From Candidatus Neomarinimicrobiota bacterium (GTDB lineage Bacteria > Fidelibacterota > UBA2242 > B5-G15), in assembly GCA_017656425.1 (NCBI GenBank), contig JACDNV010000002.1, positions 244,170 through 308,169 of the forward strand: a stretch of 64,000 bases of DNA, written 5' to 3'. Under the pieces are notes generated by a model that saw nothing but the letters and a program-made list of their open reading frames with translations, had not been told where the DNA came from and made no database searches. Within the stretch, counting starts at the first letter, position 1. Each line of letters starts with the position of its first letter. Positions 55,503 through 64,000 of the stretch are shown one piece after another. Made by a program: the position numbers and the translations under genes.

Positions 55503-56939
55503 CTAATAAGCACGAGCAAAGATGACTTGAGTTGAGGTTTCTTTCCCGGTGAAGATACATTTACCTTTGCCTGATTGATTAAATGGGACGCATCTTATCG
55601 TAGCTTTAGTCTCTTCCTGGATTCTTTTTTCATCTTCTGAACTGCCAGCCCAGAAAGCTTTTGCAAATCCACCTTTTTCCATTATTTCCTTTAACTCTTC
55701 ATAGGAGGTGATATTGTATGTATTTTCTTCCCTGAATTTTAGAGCATTATAAAATAGGTTTTTCTGAATTTGTATCAGTTTTTCTTTTACTATTTCGATG
55801 ATATTATCTATTGATGCCTGTTCTTTACCAGCTTCATCGCGTCTTACAAGGACAACCGCGTTGTTTGTTACTTCTCTTGGTCCAACCTCAATTCTTAAAG
55901 GTACTCCTCGCATTTCCCATTCGTTGAATTTCCATCCCGGGGTAACCTGTTCGTTATTGTCAAAATAGTATCTTATGCCTGCTTCTTTTAGTCTGGATAT
56001 AAGTTTTTCGTTTATAAAATCAATGACGGCTTGTTTGTCAGTGTCTTTTTTCCATATAGGGACGATGACAACCTGATATGGTGCAACTTCAGGAGGAATT
56101 ACTAATCCCTTATCATCGCCATGCACCATAATAACAGCGCCTATGAGTCTCGTACTTATCCCCCAGCTGGTAGCATATACATATTCTAGCTCGTTGTTTT
56201 CATTCAGAAATTTTACATCAAAAGCTTTTGCAAAATTTTGACCCAGATTGTGAGAAGTGCCTGCCTGTAATGCTTTTTTATCACCGGTCATAGCCTCCAC
56301 TGTGTAGGTATGTACTGCACCAGCAAACTTTTCATTTTCTGTTTTCTTACCAACTATTACGGGTATGGCAAGATAATCTTCGAGGAGTTTTCTATAGATT
56401 TCGATCATTCTTCGTGCTTCTTCTTCAGCTTCTTCGAAAGTGGCATGAGCTGTGTGTCCTTCTTGCCATAAAAATTCTGTTGTTCGAAGAAAAAGCCTTG
56501 TTCTCATTTCCCAGCGTACTACATTCGCCCATTGATTTATAAGCAGTGGCAGGTCTCTATAGGATTTTATCCATTTTTTGTACATTGCCCAGATAATAGT
56601 TTCGGAAGTAGGTCGTACGTAAAGAGGCTCTTCCAGCTCTTTGCCTCCACCGTGAGTAATTACAGCACATTCTGGTGCGAACCCTTCGACATGCTCAGCT
56701 TCTTTCTTCATAAAACTTTCCGGTATAAACATCGGAAAGTAGGCATTTACATGACCGGTCTCTTTGAACATTCTATCAGCAATCTTTTGTATATTCTCCC
56801 ATATTGCGTATCCGTACGGTCTTATTACCATTGTTCCTTTGACGGGACCGTAGTCTGCAAGCTCACAGCGTATTATTACGTCAGTATACCATTTAGAAAA
56901 GTCTTCGCTCTTCTTTGTTACAGCCCTTTCATTGCTCAT
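55503..56939 (-). CDS. proS: Prolyl-tRNA synthetase, archaeal/eukaryotic-type
   Basis: A 478-residue class II synthetase charging tRNA-Pro. The class II motifs are motif 2 [24 protein letters not shown] and motif 3 near [11 protein letters not shown], with the HVEGF and TSET blocks of the ProS type 3 (archaeal/eukaryote-like) form, which lacks the editing insertion. This shorter type occurs in many bacteria. Its start overlaps the PhoU-domain gene by 11 bases. Confidence 0.95.
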   Translation of the reverse strand: MSNERAVTKKSEDFSKWYTDVIIRCELADYGPVKGTMVIRPYGYAIWENIQKIADRMFKETGHVNAYFPMFIPESFMKKEAEHVEGFAPECAVITHGGGKELEEPLYVRPTSETIIWAMYKKWIKSYRDLPLLINQWANVVRWEMRTRLFLRTTEFLWQEGHTAHATFEEAEEEARRMIEIYRKLLEDYLAIPVIVGKKTENEKFAGAVHTYTVEAMTGDKKALQAGTSHNLGQNFAKAFDVKFLNENNELEYVYATSWGISTRLIGAVIMVHGDDKGLVIPPEVAPYQVVIVPIWKKDTDKQAVIDFINEKLISRLKEAGIRYYFDNNEQVTPGWKFNEWEMRGVPLRIEVGPREVTNNAVVLVRRDEAGKEQASIDNIIEIVKEKLIQIQKNLFYNALKFREENTYNITSYEELKEIMEKGGFAKAFWAGSSEDEKRIQEETKATIRCVPFNQSGKGKCIFTGKETSTQVIFARAY

Positions 56940-57612
56940 TTTGATTTTTCCCTTTTTCTATATATCCTATTCTGTGGAATGGATTTACTACACTGGTACA
57001 AATATTATGTAGGTGTGCTGCAATTCTTTTTAAGTAGCGCAAATAAAGAGCCAAGGTAACAGCATCAGAAGGGGTAAACTCATTCGCATCTTCTATAAGT
57101 GAGTTTATTGTCCTATCGCAGTAACCTGATATTTTTTTATAATCTATCATTACTAGTCTTGCGGTATCCCTATTTGACTTCGAAAATGCATCAATAGTCA
57201 TATCGAAAAATTGGGTTACTTTAGATTCTTTATTTTTTAACTCTTTTTCGAAGGAACCAGCGTGGAGTTTCGTCTTATGGGCAAGTGCTAAGTCCATTAT
57301 ATTTTTTGTGTAATCTCCTATGCGTTCTATATCTATAACTATGCTTACAAGTACAAGACCTGATGGGATTTCAATTTTGCCTGACATTACGAGATGTGTT
57401 AATACTTTCTTTCGTACGTCCCTCTGATATTTGTTTATCAGTTTGTCCTTATTGAATACATCTTCGGCATATTCTCCTGTGTCGCTTGTTCTGAGAGATT
57501 TTACAGCTTCTTCAAACATCTCTTTGTCTACTTTTAACATTTCCACAGACTCTTCAAAAGCCTGAGAAAACAAATCTTTTTTCTTCCATATTGATAATAT
57601 TTCTTTAAACAT
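56929..57612 (-). CDS. PhoU-domain protein
   Basis: A 227-residue helical protein with the PhoU pattern [17 protein letters not shown] and [19 protein letters not shown], both carrying the conserved acidic and His residues that bind metal clusters. It lies three bases after the Na/Pi symporter gene, so it probably regulates phosphate uptake by that transporter. In many genomes the two are fused; here they are separate genes. Confidence 0.87.
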   Translation of the reverse strand: MFKEILSIWKKKDLFSQAFEESVEMLKVDKEMFEEAVKSLRTSDTGEYAEDVFNKDKLINKYQRDVRKKVLTHLVMSGKIEIPSGLVLVSIVIDIERIGDYTKNIMDLALAHKTKLHAGSFEKELKNKESKVTQFFDMTIDAFSKSNRDTARLVMIDYKKISGYCDRTINSLIEDANEFTPSDAVTLALYLRYLKRIAAHLHNICTSVVNPFHRIGYIEKGKNQNEQ

Positions 57613-57615
57613 TGC

Positions 57616-58704
57616 TTACTCCACCAATAAAATTAAGATAAATGGTATTAAAAAAAATGCAATAATTATATATAAAATTGGTAATAATTTGTTCCTCATG
57701 GAGATTTTACTGAAAAATTTTGCCATACTAATTGGGATTTTCCTTAGGGGTAAAAATATAGCTGTACCTATGATATTGAAAAACAGGTGACAGAAAGCGA
57801 CAGTAATTGCCGATATCTCGCCAGTTGCAAGAGCTGCAAGAAGAGCTGTAATGGTTGTCCCGATGTTCGCCCCAAGAGTATATGGAAATATTTTTTCAAT
57901 AGTCAGAATACCAGCGCCAGCGAGAGGAACAGCAAGTGATGTTGTAATGGAACTGCTCTGGACTAATACTGTAAAGATAAGACCGAGCAAGAGAGCCCTT
58001 AGAGTGGTTTTGAACAAGTATTTATTAAAGTAAATTTCAATTTTTCTTATCACTATCTTTTTCATAAATAAAACAATATATCTGAGAGAGAAAAACAGTA
58101 GAGCTAATGATAATATTACACCTAACCATGGGGTCTGTTCAATAGTGTGTAGTATTAGCTTGGAAGTAGGGTTAAGAATGGTAGATAAAGGGTTGAAGAC
58201 TTTCAAACCTCCAACGTTCTGAAATAAATTAGCTGTTCCAGTAGCAAGGATTCCAAGAAAGTTAAAGAAGTATTGTAAAGGGAATAAAATTAATACATTT
58301 AAAAAGTTAAAAAAATCGTGGACTATGCTAGCAGAAAAGGCTCTTTCAAATTCTATAGAGTTTCTGATGTGTCCCAGGGAAACTATTATATTTGTAATGG
58401 TAGTACCTATATTGGCTCCTATTACTATTGGTATAGCGATATAGATCGGCATAACTCCAGTAGCGACAAGGCCGACTACCAGCGAGGTTGTCATGGAAGA
58501 GCTTTGTACAATGCTTGTGGTTAGTATTCCAATGAATAAACCTGCAAAGGGGTTGCTTGTGGTTTTGATTAGTGTTTCTGCAAAGCCCTTGCCCATGAGT
58601 TTAAATGATCCACCTATTAGTTTTATACTTAGAAGAAATAAGTATAGTAAAGCAAAAAAAGTAAACAATTTCAGTATACGACGGAATATCTTTTTGATGT
58701 CCAT
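57616..58704 (-). CDS. Na+/phosphate symporter (NptA/PNaS family)
   Basis: A 362-residue transporter with two inverted repeats, each with the QSSS motif (TTSIVQSSSMTTSLVV and TVLVQSSSITTSLAVPL) and GANIGTT loops. It imports phosphate with sodium. It lacks the C-terminal PhoU extension, which is supplied by the next gene. It heads a five-gene minus-strand operon (symporter, PhoU, proS, recO, rhomboid); its promoter should lie in 58705-58860, but I see no clear consensus. Confidence 0.92.
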   Translation of the reverse strand: MDIKKIFRRILKLFTFFALLYLFLLSIKLIGGSFKLMGKGFAETLIKTTSNPFAGLFIGILTTSIVQSSSMTTSLVVGLVATGVMPIYIAIPIVIGANIGTTITNIIVSLGHIRNSIEFERAFSASIVHDFFNFLNVLILFPLQYFFNFLGILATGTANLFQNVGGLKVFNPLSTILNPTSKLILHTIEQTPWLGVILSLALLFFSLRYIVLFMKKIVIRKIEIYFNKYLFKTTLRALLLGLIFTVLVQSSSITTSLAVPLAGAGILTIEKIFPYTLGANIGTTITALLAALATGEISAITVAFCHLFFNIIGTAIFLPLRKIPISMAKFFSKISMRNKLLPILYIIIAFFLIPFILILLVE

Positions 58705-58857
58705 TAACTTAATCCTACTTAGCCAAAAAATAGCGTTTAAATTAAAAATAAAAAGGTAAAATTCATTGAAAAAATTGGATGTCTGGTAATATAATTATTT
58801 GTCGGCAGGATTTTATGAATAGCGTATATAAGTAAGCTATGAGGTGATCTATCCACT

Positions 58858-58905
58858 GTCATTGCGAGCGTAGCGTAAGCGAAGCGAAGCAATCTCATCT
58901 GATTG
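58858..58905. repeat. REP-like palindromic repeat, partial copy 1
   Basis: Begins GTCATTGCGAGCG and continues with AGCGAAGCAATCTC, the start of the element seen again at 59199 and 59335. It is followed by a small ATCTCATCTGATTGAGAT hairpin, then directly by the first 8-bp array. Confidence 0.7.
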
Positions 58906-58914
58906 AGATGGCGA

Positions 58915-59026
58915 GATGGCTAGATAGCTAGATGGCTGTATAGCTTGATGGCTAAGTAGCTAGATGGCTAGATAGCTGGATAGCTGGATAGCTAGATGGC
59001 TGGGTAGCTAGATAGCCGGATGGCTA
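58915..59026. repeat. 8-bp tandem repeat, 14 copies
   Basis: Fourteen degenerate copies of GATRGCTA in strict 8-bp register. GCT or GCC recurs every eight bases without a slip while the other positions vary. It is not a multiple of three and carries no open frame of interest, so it is a satellite rather than a coding repeat. Confidence 0.9.
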
Positions 59027-59040
59027 AGAGGTAAGTGGTC

Positions 59041-59160
59041 TAACTGGCTGTTAAACTATCAAACTAACTGGCTAACAAGCTAACCAGCCAACAAGCTAAC
59101 AGGCTGTCAGACTAGCAAGCCAGTAAGCTGGCCAGCCAGCAGGCTAACAAGCTAACCAGC
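59041..59160. repeat. 8-bp tandem repeat, 15 copies, opposite-looking consensus
   Basis: Fifteen degenerate copies of TAACWRGC-like octamers in strict register. The reverse complement (GCTGGTTA, GCTTGTTA) resembles a shifted unit of the first array (GCTAGATA), so the two arrays are roughly inverted relative to each other, separated by 14 bases. Confidence 0.88.
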
Positions 59161-59198
59161 TAGAAAATTAACTTAGTGTAACTACTTCAGTAGCCCCT

Positions 59199-59322
59199 GT
59201 CATTGCGAGCGAGCGTAAGCGAGCGTGGCAATCTCATCTGATCAGGTGGAGATGGTACATTTTGAGTGTCGAGTCTCTTCTGAAGCAGATCGCTTCGTCG
59301 CCTTTGGCTTCCTCGCGATGAC
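59199..59322. repeat. REP/MITE-like palindromic element, copy 2
   Basis: Starts GTCATTGCGAGCGAGCG and ends CCTCGCGATGAC, the imperfect inverted complement. About 124 bases with GCAATCTC and CAGATCGCTTCGTCGC as inner arms. No coding capacity is convincing. Confidence 0.8.
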
Positions 59323-59334
59323 CTACCTGGTACT

Positions 59335-59465
59335 GTCATTGCGAGCGAGCGCAAGCGAGCGTGGCAATCTCTTTTGTATAAGCGAAGTAGTATATATTTA
59401 TAGCTTCAATTATTTTATAAAGCAGATTGCCATGTCGCTCACCGACGTTCGCTCCTCGCAATGAC
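59335..59465. repeat. REP/MITE-like palindromic element, copy 3
   Basis: Starts GTCATTGCGAGCGAGCGCAAG and ends GCTCCTCGCAATGAC; inner arms GGCAATCT (59362-59369) and AGATTGCC (59424-59431) also pair. It is the best-preserved copy, with about 35-45 base arms around an AT-rich centre. Confidence 0.82.
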
Positions 59466-59474
59466 GTGTCGATT

Positions 59475-59502
59475 GTCGCTGCGAGCGATGGCGAAGCAGT
59501 CT
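59475..59502. repeat. REP-like palindromic repeat, fragment copy 4
   Basis: GTCGCTGCGAGCGATGGCGAAGCAGTCT fits the left arm of the same element with several changes and no partner arm. The remaining bases to 59750 (about 250) hold nothing I can identify. Confidence 0.55.
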
Positions 59503-59750
59503 ATAATGAAGAGAGTAATTAGAACTCAGAATACTCTATGGATGTTTATATTTAAAGAAATAGTGCGCAGTATAAATTCCTAATAGTCTCCTCGAAGCAA
59601 CTCATTATAGAAACATGAAAAGACATTTCTCCTTACATTCTCCTAGAGGTTTGATATATAACTATGGAATCATTTTTTTTAATTCGGCTAATGGATGGAG
59701 CAAGCAACTTTTAAATATCAAATTGCTATGTTTAGTTTAATCTACTTTAA

Positions 59751-61163
59751 CTATCTTATAGGAAAAAATATAAATACTGAGAATAGACTTCCGCCACGGT
59801 GTGATATTTTTCTATCGGGATATTTTTTTCTGAGACTTATTTTGCTCTTATCCAATCGATGAATAATAGGTATAAATTGATTGCAGGTGAAATTTATATT
59901 TGTTTTTCTAATAGATATAGAAATGTTATAATTTAACTCCAGAAGTTGTATCCTGTATTTTAAATGAGTATCTATTGGAGTGGAAATAAGCCCAAATAAA
60001 AGTTTTGCATCTCCTTCTATAGGCGTTAAAAGATAGCCATAAGAATACGATATTTTGAATGTATTATTAAATAGAATTATTTTGTGTTTGTTTTTTATAA
60101 TAAGGTGAAAAAAGTAGGTATTACCGTTTTTTATATTGCCAGTAATTCCGTGTGATATTGGAAATATCTTCGAAAAATATCCCATTACTGGAGTGTGCAT
60201 ATCTAAGTTTGCATTAAAAATATATCCTGAGAATCCAGGTTCAATTGTAGTTTTCAATATCTTGTATGCTGATGAGAAAAACATCCCTATACGATAAAAT
60301 TTGAAATATCCAAGGCTCTTGAAGTCTGTAGATGAAGGAGGGTTATTATCAGTATTAAGCAATATTTTATCTTCAAAAATTGAAAGACTGAGCATATCTA
60401 ATCTGAGGGAGGGTTTAATATACAATGTAAGCATAGATGAATTAATGTTAATTGGGACTGTCAGTTTTCTTTTACCCGCTAACTCAGGTCTGTTTGAAGT
60501 GTTGGTATAGTTAATGTTAGTGCTGCTATTTACTATTGTTTTTGAAATCAAAACACCGGGTTTTAAGTGACGAGTTTTATTAGCTAGTATAGTAGTTATA
60601 TTAAAATTGAAAAAGTCGATAGAAGTTATTAATTCCCTACCAAATGCTGGCTCCAGCCAGTCATAAAAGAATTTATTAACAGGTACATCATTTGATCTTG
60701 GATAGTTATTTATGTGAAATGTTCCTTTTGAGCTTGATATTCCATAGCTTATTTCAGCCTGAAAAATATTTCTTTTAAAAGGTAATAGCATTTTAAATTT
60801 GGTCCCATTAAAGCTGATAGGATAATTGGTAACAACAGACACATGATCTTTTCCATTATTAAACTTTAGCTCTTCATGTACAAAGTCCAGTTTGAATCGT
60901 GTTTTATTATTTTTAAATAAAGGTAGATTCAATGAAAAAAAGGATTGGTTTTCGTAGATAGATAGAGACTTTATACCATTTGTTCGTTTTCTATAAATAT
61001 CAAAGAATGTTAATCTGAATTCGTTATATGGGTTGGCAGCCGGCAGGTGAGAGAGAGGAGTTTTATATCCTGTTATATTTTTTAGAAGTTTTGTTAACCC
61101 TGCCTGCTGCGCAAATGTAAAAGAGCAAATCAATAAAAAAACCAGCGGTATTTTCTTCTTCAA
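59751..61163 (-). CDS. Exported putative outer-membrane beta-barrel protein
   Basis: A 470-residue protein with a signal peptide (KKKIPLVFLLICSFTFAQQ). The mature chain alternates hydrophobic and polar residues in many short strands (for example FKMLLPFKRNIFQAEISYGIS) and ends FSVFIFFPIR, compatible with an outer-membrane barrel. I recognise no family. It starts three bases after the stop of the large secreted protein, so the pair is co-transcribed and may act together, as a surface protein and its outer-membrane partner. Confidence 0.6.
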   Translation of the reverse strand: MKKKIPLVFLLICSFTFAQQAGLTKLLKNITGYKTPLSHLPAANPYNEFRLTFFDIYRKRTNGIKSLSIYENQSFFSLNLPLFKNNKTRFKLDFVHEELKFNNGKDHVSVVTNYPISFNGTKFKMLLPFKRNIFQAEISYGISSSKGTFHINNYPRSNDVPVNKFFYDWLEPAFGRELITSIDFFNFNITTILANKTRHLKPGVLISKTIVNSSTNINYTNTSNRPELAGKRKLTVPININSSMLTLYIKPSLRLDMLSLSIFEDKILLNTDNNPPSSTDFKSLGYFKFYRIGMFFSSAYKILKTTIEPGFSGYIFNANLDMHTPVMGYFSKIFPISHGITGNIKNGNTYFFHLIIKNKHKIILFNNTFKISYSYGYLLTPIEGDAKLLFGLISTPIDTHLKYRIQLLELNYNISISIRKTNINFTCNQFIPIIHRLDKSKISLRKKYPDRKISHRGGSLFSVFIFFPIR

Positions 61164-61165
61164 TT

Positions 61166-63511
61166 CTACTTCAACAGCGTCAATTTCCTTGTAAATACTC
61201 TGTTATCAGCTTTTAAAACACAGATATAAGTACCAGATGGCAAGTTATCGGGTTTCCAGATGTAAGTTTTTCTTCCAGCATTCAGTCTGTTATTTTCCAG
61301 TCTAACTACTATTTCCCCTCTTAGGTTAACAATTGTGAGCTCTACATGTGATTGCTTTGGTAGATCAAACGAAATGAAAGCAACAGGATTAAACGGATTT
61401 GGATAAATGGGCGATAGTTTGAACTCAGCTGGTACAGGTTTTTCTGCAACCGTACCTACTTTAAATCTGTCAGGGAATAGACCTCCGAGTGTAGAATCTA
61501 TTCCATATACATAATCTTTCCACATCTGCAGAAAACTTGTTGGTGGGTTATCAAACCATGCTGATAGATTGACTCTCTCTCCGTCGATTGTAATAGTTGA
61601 ATCAGGCTCTTTAAAATCAATATAAATTGCGTTGGTGATATCTTTTGCCATTAGCATTTGAAATTCGAATTCATCACCATCGATACCAAAGTCATCCTGA
61701 TATGGATAAACTGCAACGGAAAGATCATGCATATTCTCAAAGAAATGACTTATTTCACCGAAAGCACTTTCAAGCCAATCGCCGATTTCAATGAACTTCT
61801 GTCTTCCATAATCTGTCAATGTAAGAAAATCAGGATTTGCTCTTTCTAATATTGCAATAATGTCTGAATCGCTTTCAGCTTCCGAAAAATCCAGTTCATC
61901 TGGATTTAGATCAAGAATAAATATTTTATCTATTTCGTTATAGAAATCAACAGCTGCATCAGCGATTTGTTGTAAGCCGTTGCATATAAGGTCTACCGTA
62001 TTTACGACAAGTTTAACCTGAGGTTTTAATAAAACGATAAATTCAAAATTATCGTCTGCATCAATCATATACGGATGTCCATCGTCGTCGTAGTCTTTCA
62101 CAAGTATTACAAAATTTGTGACCTCACCGGAGTTTATATATTGATCAATATGATATCTTATTTCTTTAATTTCAGCAGAGTAATTGAAGTTTTCCCAATC
62201 GTAGTAGAATAATAGACTGTCTATTCTACCCTGTTCAAGATAAAACAGGACGTTTTCAATATCGGCATATATATTTTCATCCGTTAATAGTTTAATAAGT
62301 TTAATTAAACCGATGCCTAGATGTTCATCAGGTTCTATTGGCTCCTGTGACCAATGATTGAGAAGAGTATCCAGCCTTGCCATAAAGGCTTCAAAATCGT
62401 CTTCTGAGTACAGTACCGCATCAGATTTTATCATTGAATACATATTATTTGTAATACCGTTTGGAAATATTCCACCGAAAGTATATGCCAGATCTTCACC
62501 TGCTCTATAAAAATCTTTGAATAATTCTTCAAAACTCCTACCAGGCATATTCTCAATTATAGCTAATGGTTTAATGGTTTTACCTTCAGATTCATCCCCT
62601 ATCGGATATTCTTTCCCACCTAGAAGTGTGTCGATTTCAGCAATAAAAGATTTTAAAGAGTCTAAACCACTAACATTCAGCTCCAGCGGTGCAAAAGGTT
62701 GATGATTCAGCATATATTTTACTGTATCAATCATCAATGAAATGTAATCCAGTCCCGTTCTGAATGATACTATTGCGGGAGCTACATCTCCATTTTCTAC
62801 GTCTACTATAGAATCCATTTTTGCAAAACCATCGTTGAACGAAGAGTCTATTTTCGTGCCGATACAATCAATATCTATCAGTAGATTAAAGAAATCACGA
62901 GATATGATGAATACTGTATCCTCATAGGCTGATCCCATTATTTTAAATACGAAATCAAAGTCCGTTGTGGAGTTAAATACACTATCGATGCTGAGGCCTA
63001 CCTCTTCAAAGTATAAATCGACCTCATTGAAGAATTTGTACAGCTCGCTATCAATATTTTCAATATTCTGACTGACCGAGAGAAATAGATTTTCTAATGA
63101 ATCTCTAAAGGTCTCATAGTCACCATTATTGAAGAAATTGATTAGATAATCGAAAAACTCATCCTGATTCTGTGCTGTAATTAGAGGATAAATAGTTTCA
63201 GTAGTTATGTCAATTGCTATAGATAAATCGTTTTCTAATCTATTTCCCAGACTGTCAATAGCAGTAAAAGAAGAATTTGCCTGAATATTGGCTTTTGCAA
63301 GCTGGATAAGAGCGATACCGATATATGCTTTCATAATTGATTCGTCATTTGAACTTTGCAGTATAGTATCATTAAAAACTGTCTCCATACTATCAAGATA
63401 ATCGATGTAATCTTCAGTAATATTTGTTTGCAGAATTAAATCTGGCACCTGTTGTGGATAAACCAGTGTTATTATTAAAAATAGCATTAATAGTCCATTA
63501 ACAACTTTCAT
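61166..63511 (-). CDS. Large secreted protein with type IX-style C-terminal sorting domain
   Basis: A 781-residue protein with a signal peptide (VVNGLLMLFLIITLVYPQ) and a long Asp/Glu- and Phe-rich helical body that I cannot assign. The last 80 residues are the Por/FlgD-like sorting domain: KLSPIYPNPFNPVAFISFDLP, LTIVNLRGEIV, LPSGTYICVLKADN. Such tails direct type IX secretion or surface attachment in FCB bacteria. A DYDDDGHPYMIDADDN segment looks calcium-binding. ATG 63511 is chosen because AGGAGG (63526-63521) precedes it by nine bases; the longer frame from 63538 adds nine residues. Confidence 0.75.
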   Translation of the reverse strand: MKVVNGLLMLFLIITLVYPQQVPDLILQTNITEDYIDYLDSMETVFNDTILQSSNDESIMKAYIGIALIQLAKANIQANSSFTAIDSLGNRLENDLSIAIDITTETIYPLITAQNQDEFFDYLINFFNNGDYETFRDSLENLFLSVSQNIENIDSELYKFFNEVDLYFEEVGLSIDSVFNSTTDFDFVFKIMGSAYEDTVFIISRDFFNLLIDIDCIGTKIDSSFNDGFAKMDSIVDVENGDVAPAIVSFRTGLDYISLMIDTVKYMLNHQPFAPLELNVSGLDSLKSFIAEIDTLLGGKEYPIGDESEGKTIKPLAIIENMPGRSFEELFKDFYRAGEDLAYTFGGIFPNGITNNMYSMIKSDAVLYSEDDFEAFMARLDTLLNHWSQEPIEPDEHLGIGLIKLIKLLTDENIYADIENVLFYLEQGRIDSLLFYYDWENFNYSAEIKEIRYHIDQYINSGEVTNFVILVKDYDDDGHPYMIDADDNFEFIVLLKPQVKLVVNTVDLICNGLQQIADAAVDFYNEIDKIFILDLNPDELDFSEAESDSDIIAILERANPDFLTLTDYGRQKFIEIGDWLESAFGEISHFFENMHDLSVAVYPYQDDFGIDGDEFEFQMLMAKDITNAIYIDFKEPDSTITIDGERVNLSAWFDNPPTSFLQMWKDYVYGIDSTLGGLFPDRFKVGTVAEKPVPAEFKLSPIYPNPFNPVAFISFDLPKQSHVELTIVNLRGEIVVRLENNRLNAGRKTYIWKPDNLPSGTYICVLKADNRVFTRKLTLLK

Positions 63512-63713
63512 AGTCTCAATCCTCCTTTTAATAATCACAAATAAAATATAGCAGGAAATTTTTTATATTACCTTGCTATAAATCACACATTTCCGTAATC
63601 TAATATACGGCATAATAGTGTTAATTTATAGCCCTTTTTGGTAAAGAATTATAATTTACTTTGATAACGTTGCTACTTAATTAATAATGGATTAAATTTA
63701 CACGCTTTTGAAT

Positions 63714-63786
63714 GCCCCGATAGCTTAATTGGTAGAGCAGCGGCCTCTTAAGCCGACGGTTCCAGGTTCGAGTCCTGGTCGGGGCA
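63714..63786 (+). tRNA. tRNA-Lys (anticodon CTT)
   Basis: Seven-base acceptor stem GCCCCGA/TCGGGGC, D stem GCTT/GAGC, anticodon loop CTCTTAA with CTT at 63747-63749, T stem CCAGG/CCTGG with loop TTCGAGT and discriminator A. The base of the anticodon stem has one G-A mismatch. CCA is not encoded. All other stems pair. Confidence 0.93.
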
Positions 63787-64000
63787 CAAACTCAGTGGTG
63801 TGTTATAGAGATGGTTAATTGGTAGGTTAGTTTCTCTTAAGCCGACGGTTCTCCCGGAGGGATCCCTATGGGACAGGTTTGAGTCCTGGTCGGGGCACAA
63901 ACTCAGTGGTGTGTTGTAGAGATGGTTAATTGGTAGGATAGTTTTTCTTAAGCCGACGGTTCTCCCGGAGGGATCCCTATGGGACAGGTTTGAGTCCTGG
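63787..64000 (+). repeat. Tandem 111-bp tRNA-Lys-derived repeats (continue past window)
   Basis: Two head-to-tail copies with a 111-base period (63787 and 63898, the second cut by the window edge). Each keeps tRNA-Lys blocks TTAATTGGTAG, TCTTAAGCCGACGGTT and GAGTCCTGGTCGGGGCA but has lost the 5' acceptor strand. An inserted segment of about 24 bases with self-complementary TCCC/GGGA around GGATCC sits in the variable region. They cannot fold as normal tRNAs. Confidence 0.85.

Noticed and set aside
59225-59464. A 79-codon plus-strand open frame near 59 kb
   Set aside because: It is built almost entirely from the two palindromic elements at 59199 and 59335, so it is a product of the repeats.
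63787-64000. CRISPR array
   Set aside because: The repeat and the intervening segments are both repeated with a 111-base period; there are no unique spacers, and the unit derives from tRNA-Lys.

Overview
The window is an AT-rich, gene-dense chromosome segment from a Gram-negative (two-membrane) bacterium, most likely a deep-branching member of the Fibrobacterota-Chlorobi-Bacteroidota (FCB) assemblage. The evidence is a complete early lipid A block with a fused LpxC-FabZ, BamA and Skp, a serine palmitoyltransferase-like gene, a Cys lipoprotein of the SbsA/Ig-like type common in Bacteroidota relatives, and a secreted protein ending in a type IX-style sorting tail. I do not assign a phylum.

Layout. 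1-368: edge of an Ogg2-type DNA glycosylase. 712-3625: a small membrane protein and a sensor kinase/NtrC-type regulator pair. 3791-14806: an envelope run (uppS, bamA, skp, lpxD, lpxC-fabZ, lpxA, an unknown, dxr, rseP, an amidohydrolase). 14933-16069: a bacterial eRF1-like protein. 16136-24380: the most interesting region, where a good promoter precedes an envelope lipoprotein, a CpoB-like protein, an outer-membrane/TPR protein, MotA, MotB, a shortened FliF, a FliG and another exported TPR protein. 24370-29219: ispG, a small secreted protein, an LpxL-like acyltransferase, tsaC and an MsbA-like exporter. 29219-36085: a surface-polymer cluster (truncated and complete CDP-glycerol-phosphotransferase-like proteins, a sugar/polyol-phosphate nucleotidyltransferase, GT9, a WaaP-like kinase, a DUF3108 protein, wecB). 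36271-36919: a dead pckA remnant. 37114-43947: spt, an Ig-like lipoprotein, dapF, manC, a small protein, a Ste24-like protease and an exported Pcm. 43966-44561: a frameshifted Tat flavodoxin. 44602-52176: a second polysaccharide block (FemAB-like acyltransferase, two flippases, several glycosyltransferases). 52163-53849: DUF72 and Ppx/GppA. 53851-58704 (minus strand): Na/Pi symporter, PhoU, proS, recO, rhomboid. 58858-59502: palindromic repeats flanking two 8-bp satellites. 59751-63511 (minus strand): a putative outer-membrane protein and a large secreted protein. 63714-64000: tRNA-Lys followed by tandem tRNA-derived repeats.

The genes read mainly as cell-envelope construction: isoprenoid precursors (dxr, ispG) feed the undecaprenyl carrier (uppS), lipid A and OMP assembly follow, and two polysaccharide blocks decorate the surface. 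The candidate new system is a rotary-motor cassette made of stator (MotAB) plus rotor (FliF-like, FliG-like) with no rod, hook, filament, export apparatus or FliM/FliN switch in the window. The FliF has lost its first two ring-building motifs and gained a long periplasmic coiled coil, while FliG keeps most of its torque-helix charges. It is co-directional with envelope TPR/coiled-coil proteins, which suggests a non-flagellar, trans-envelope machine. What it drives cannot be read from the sequence.
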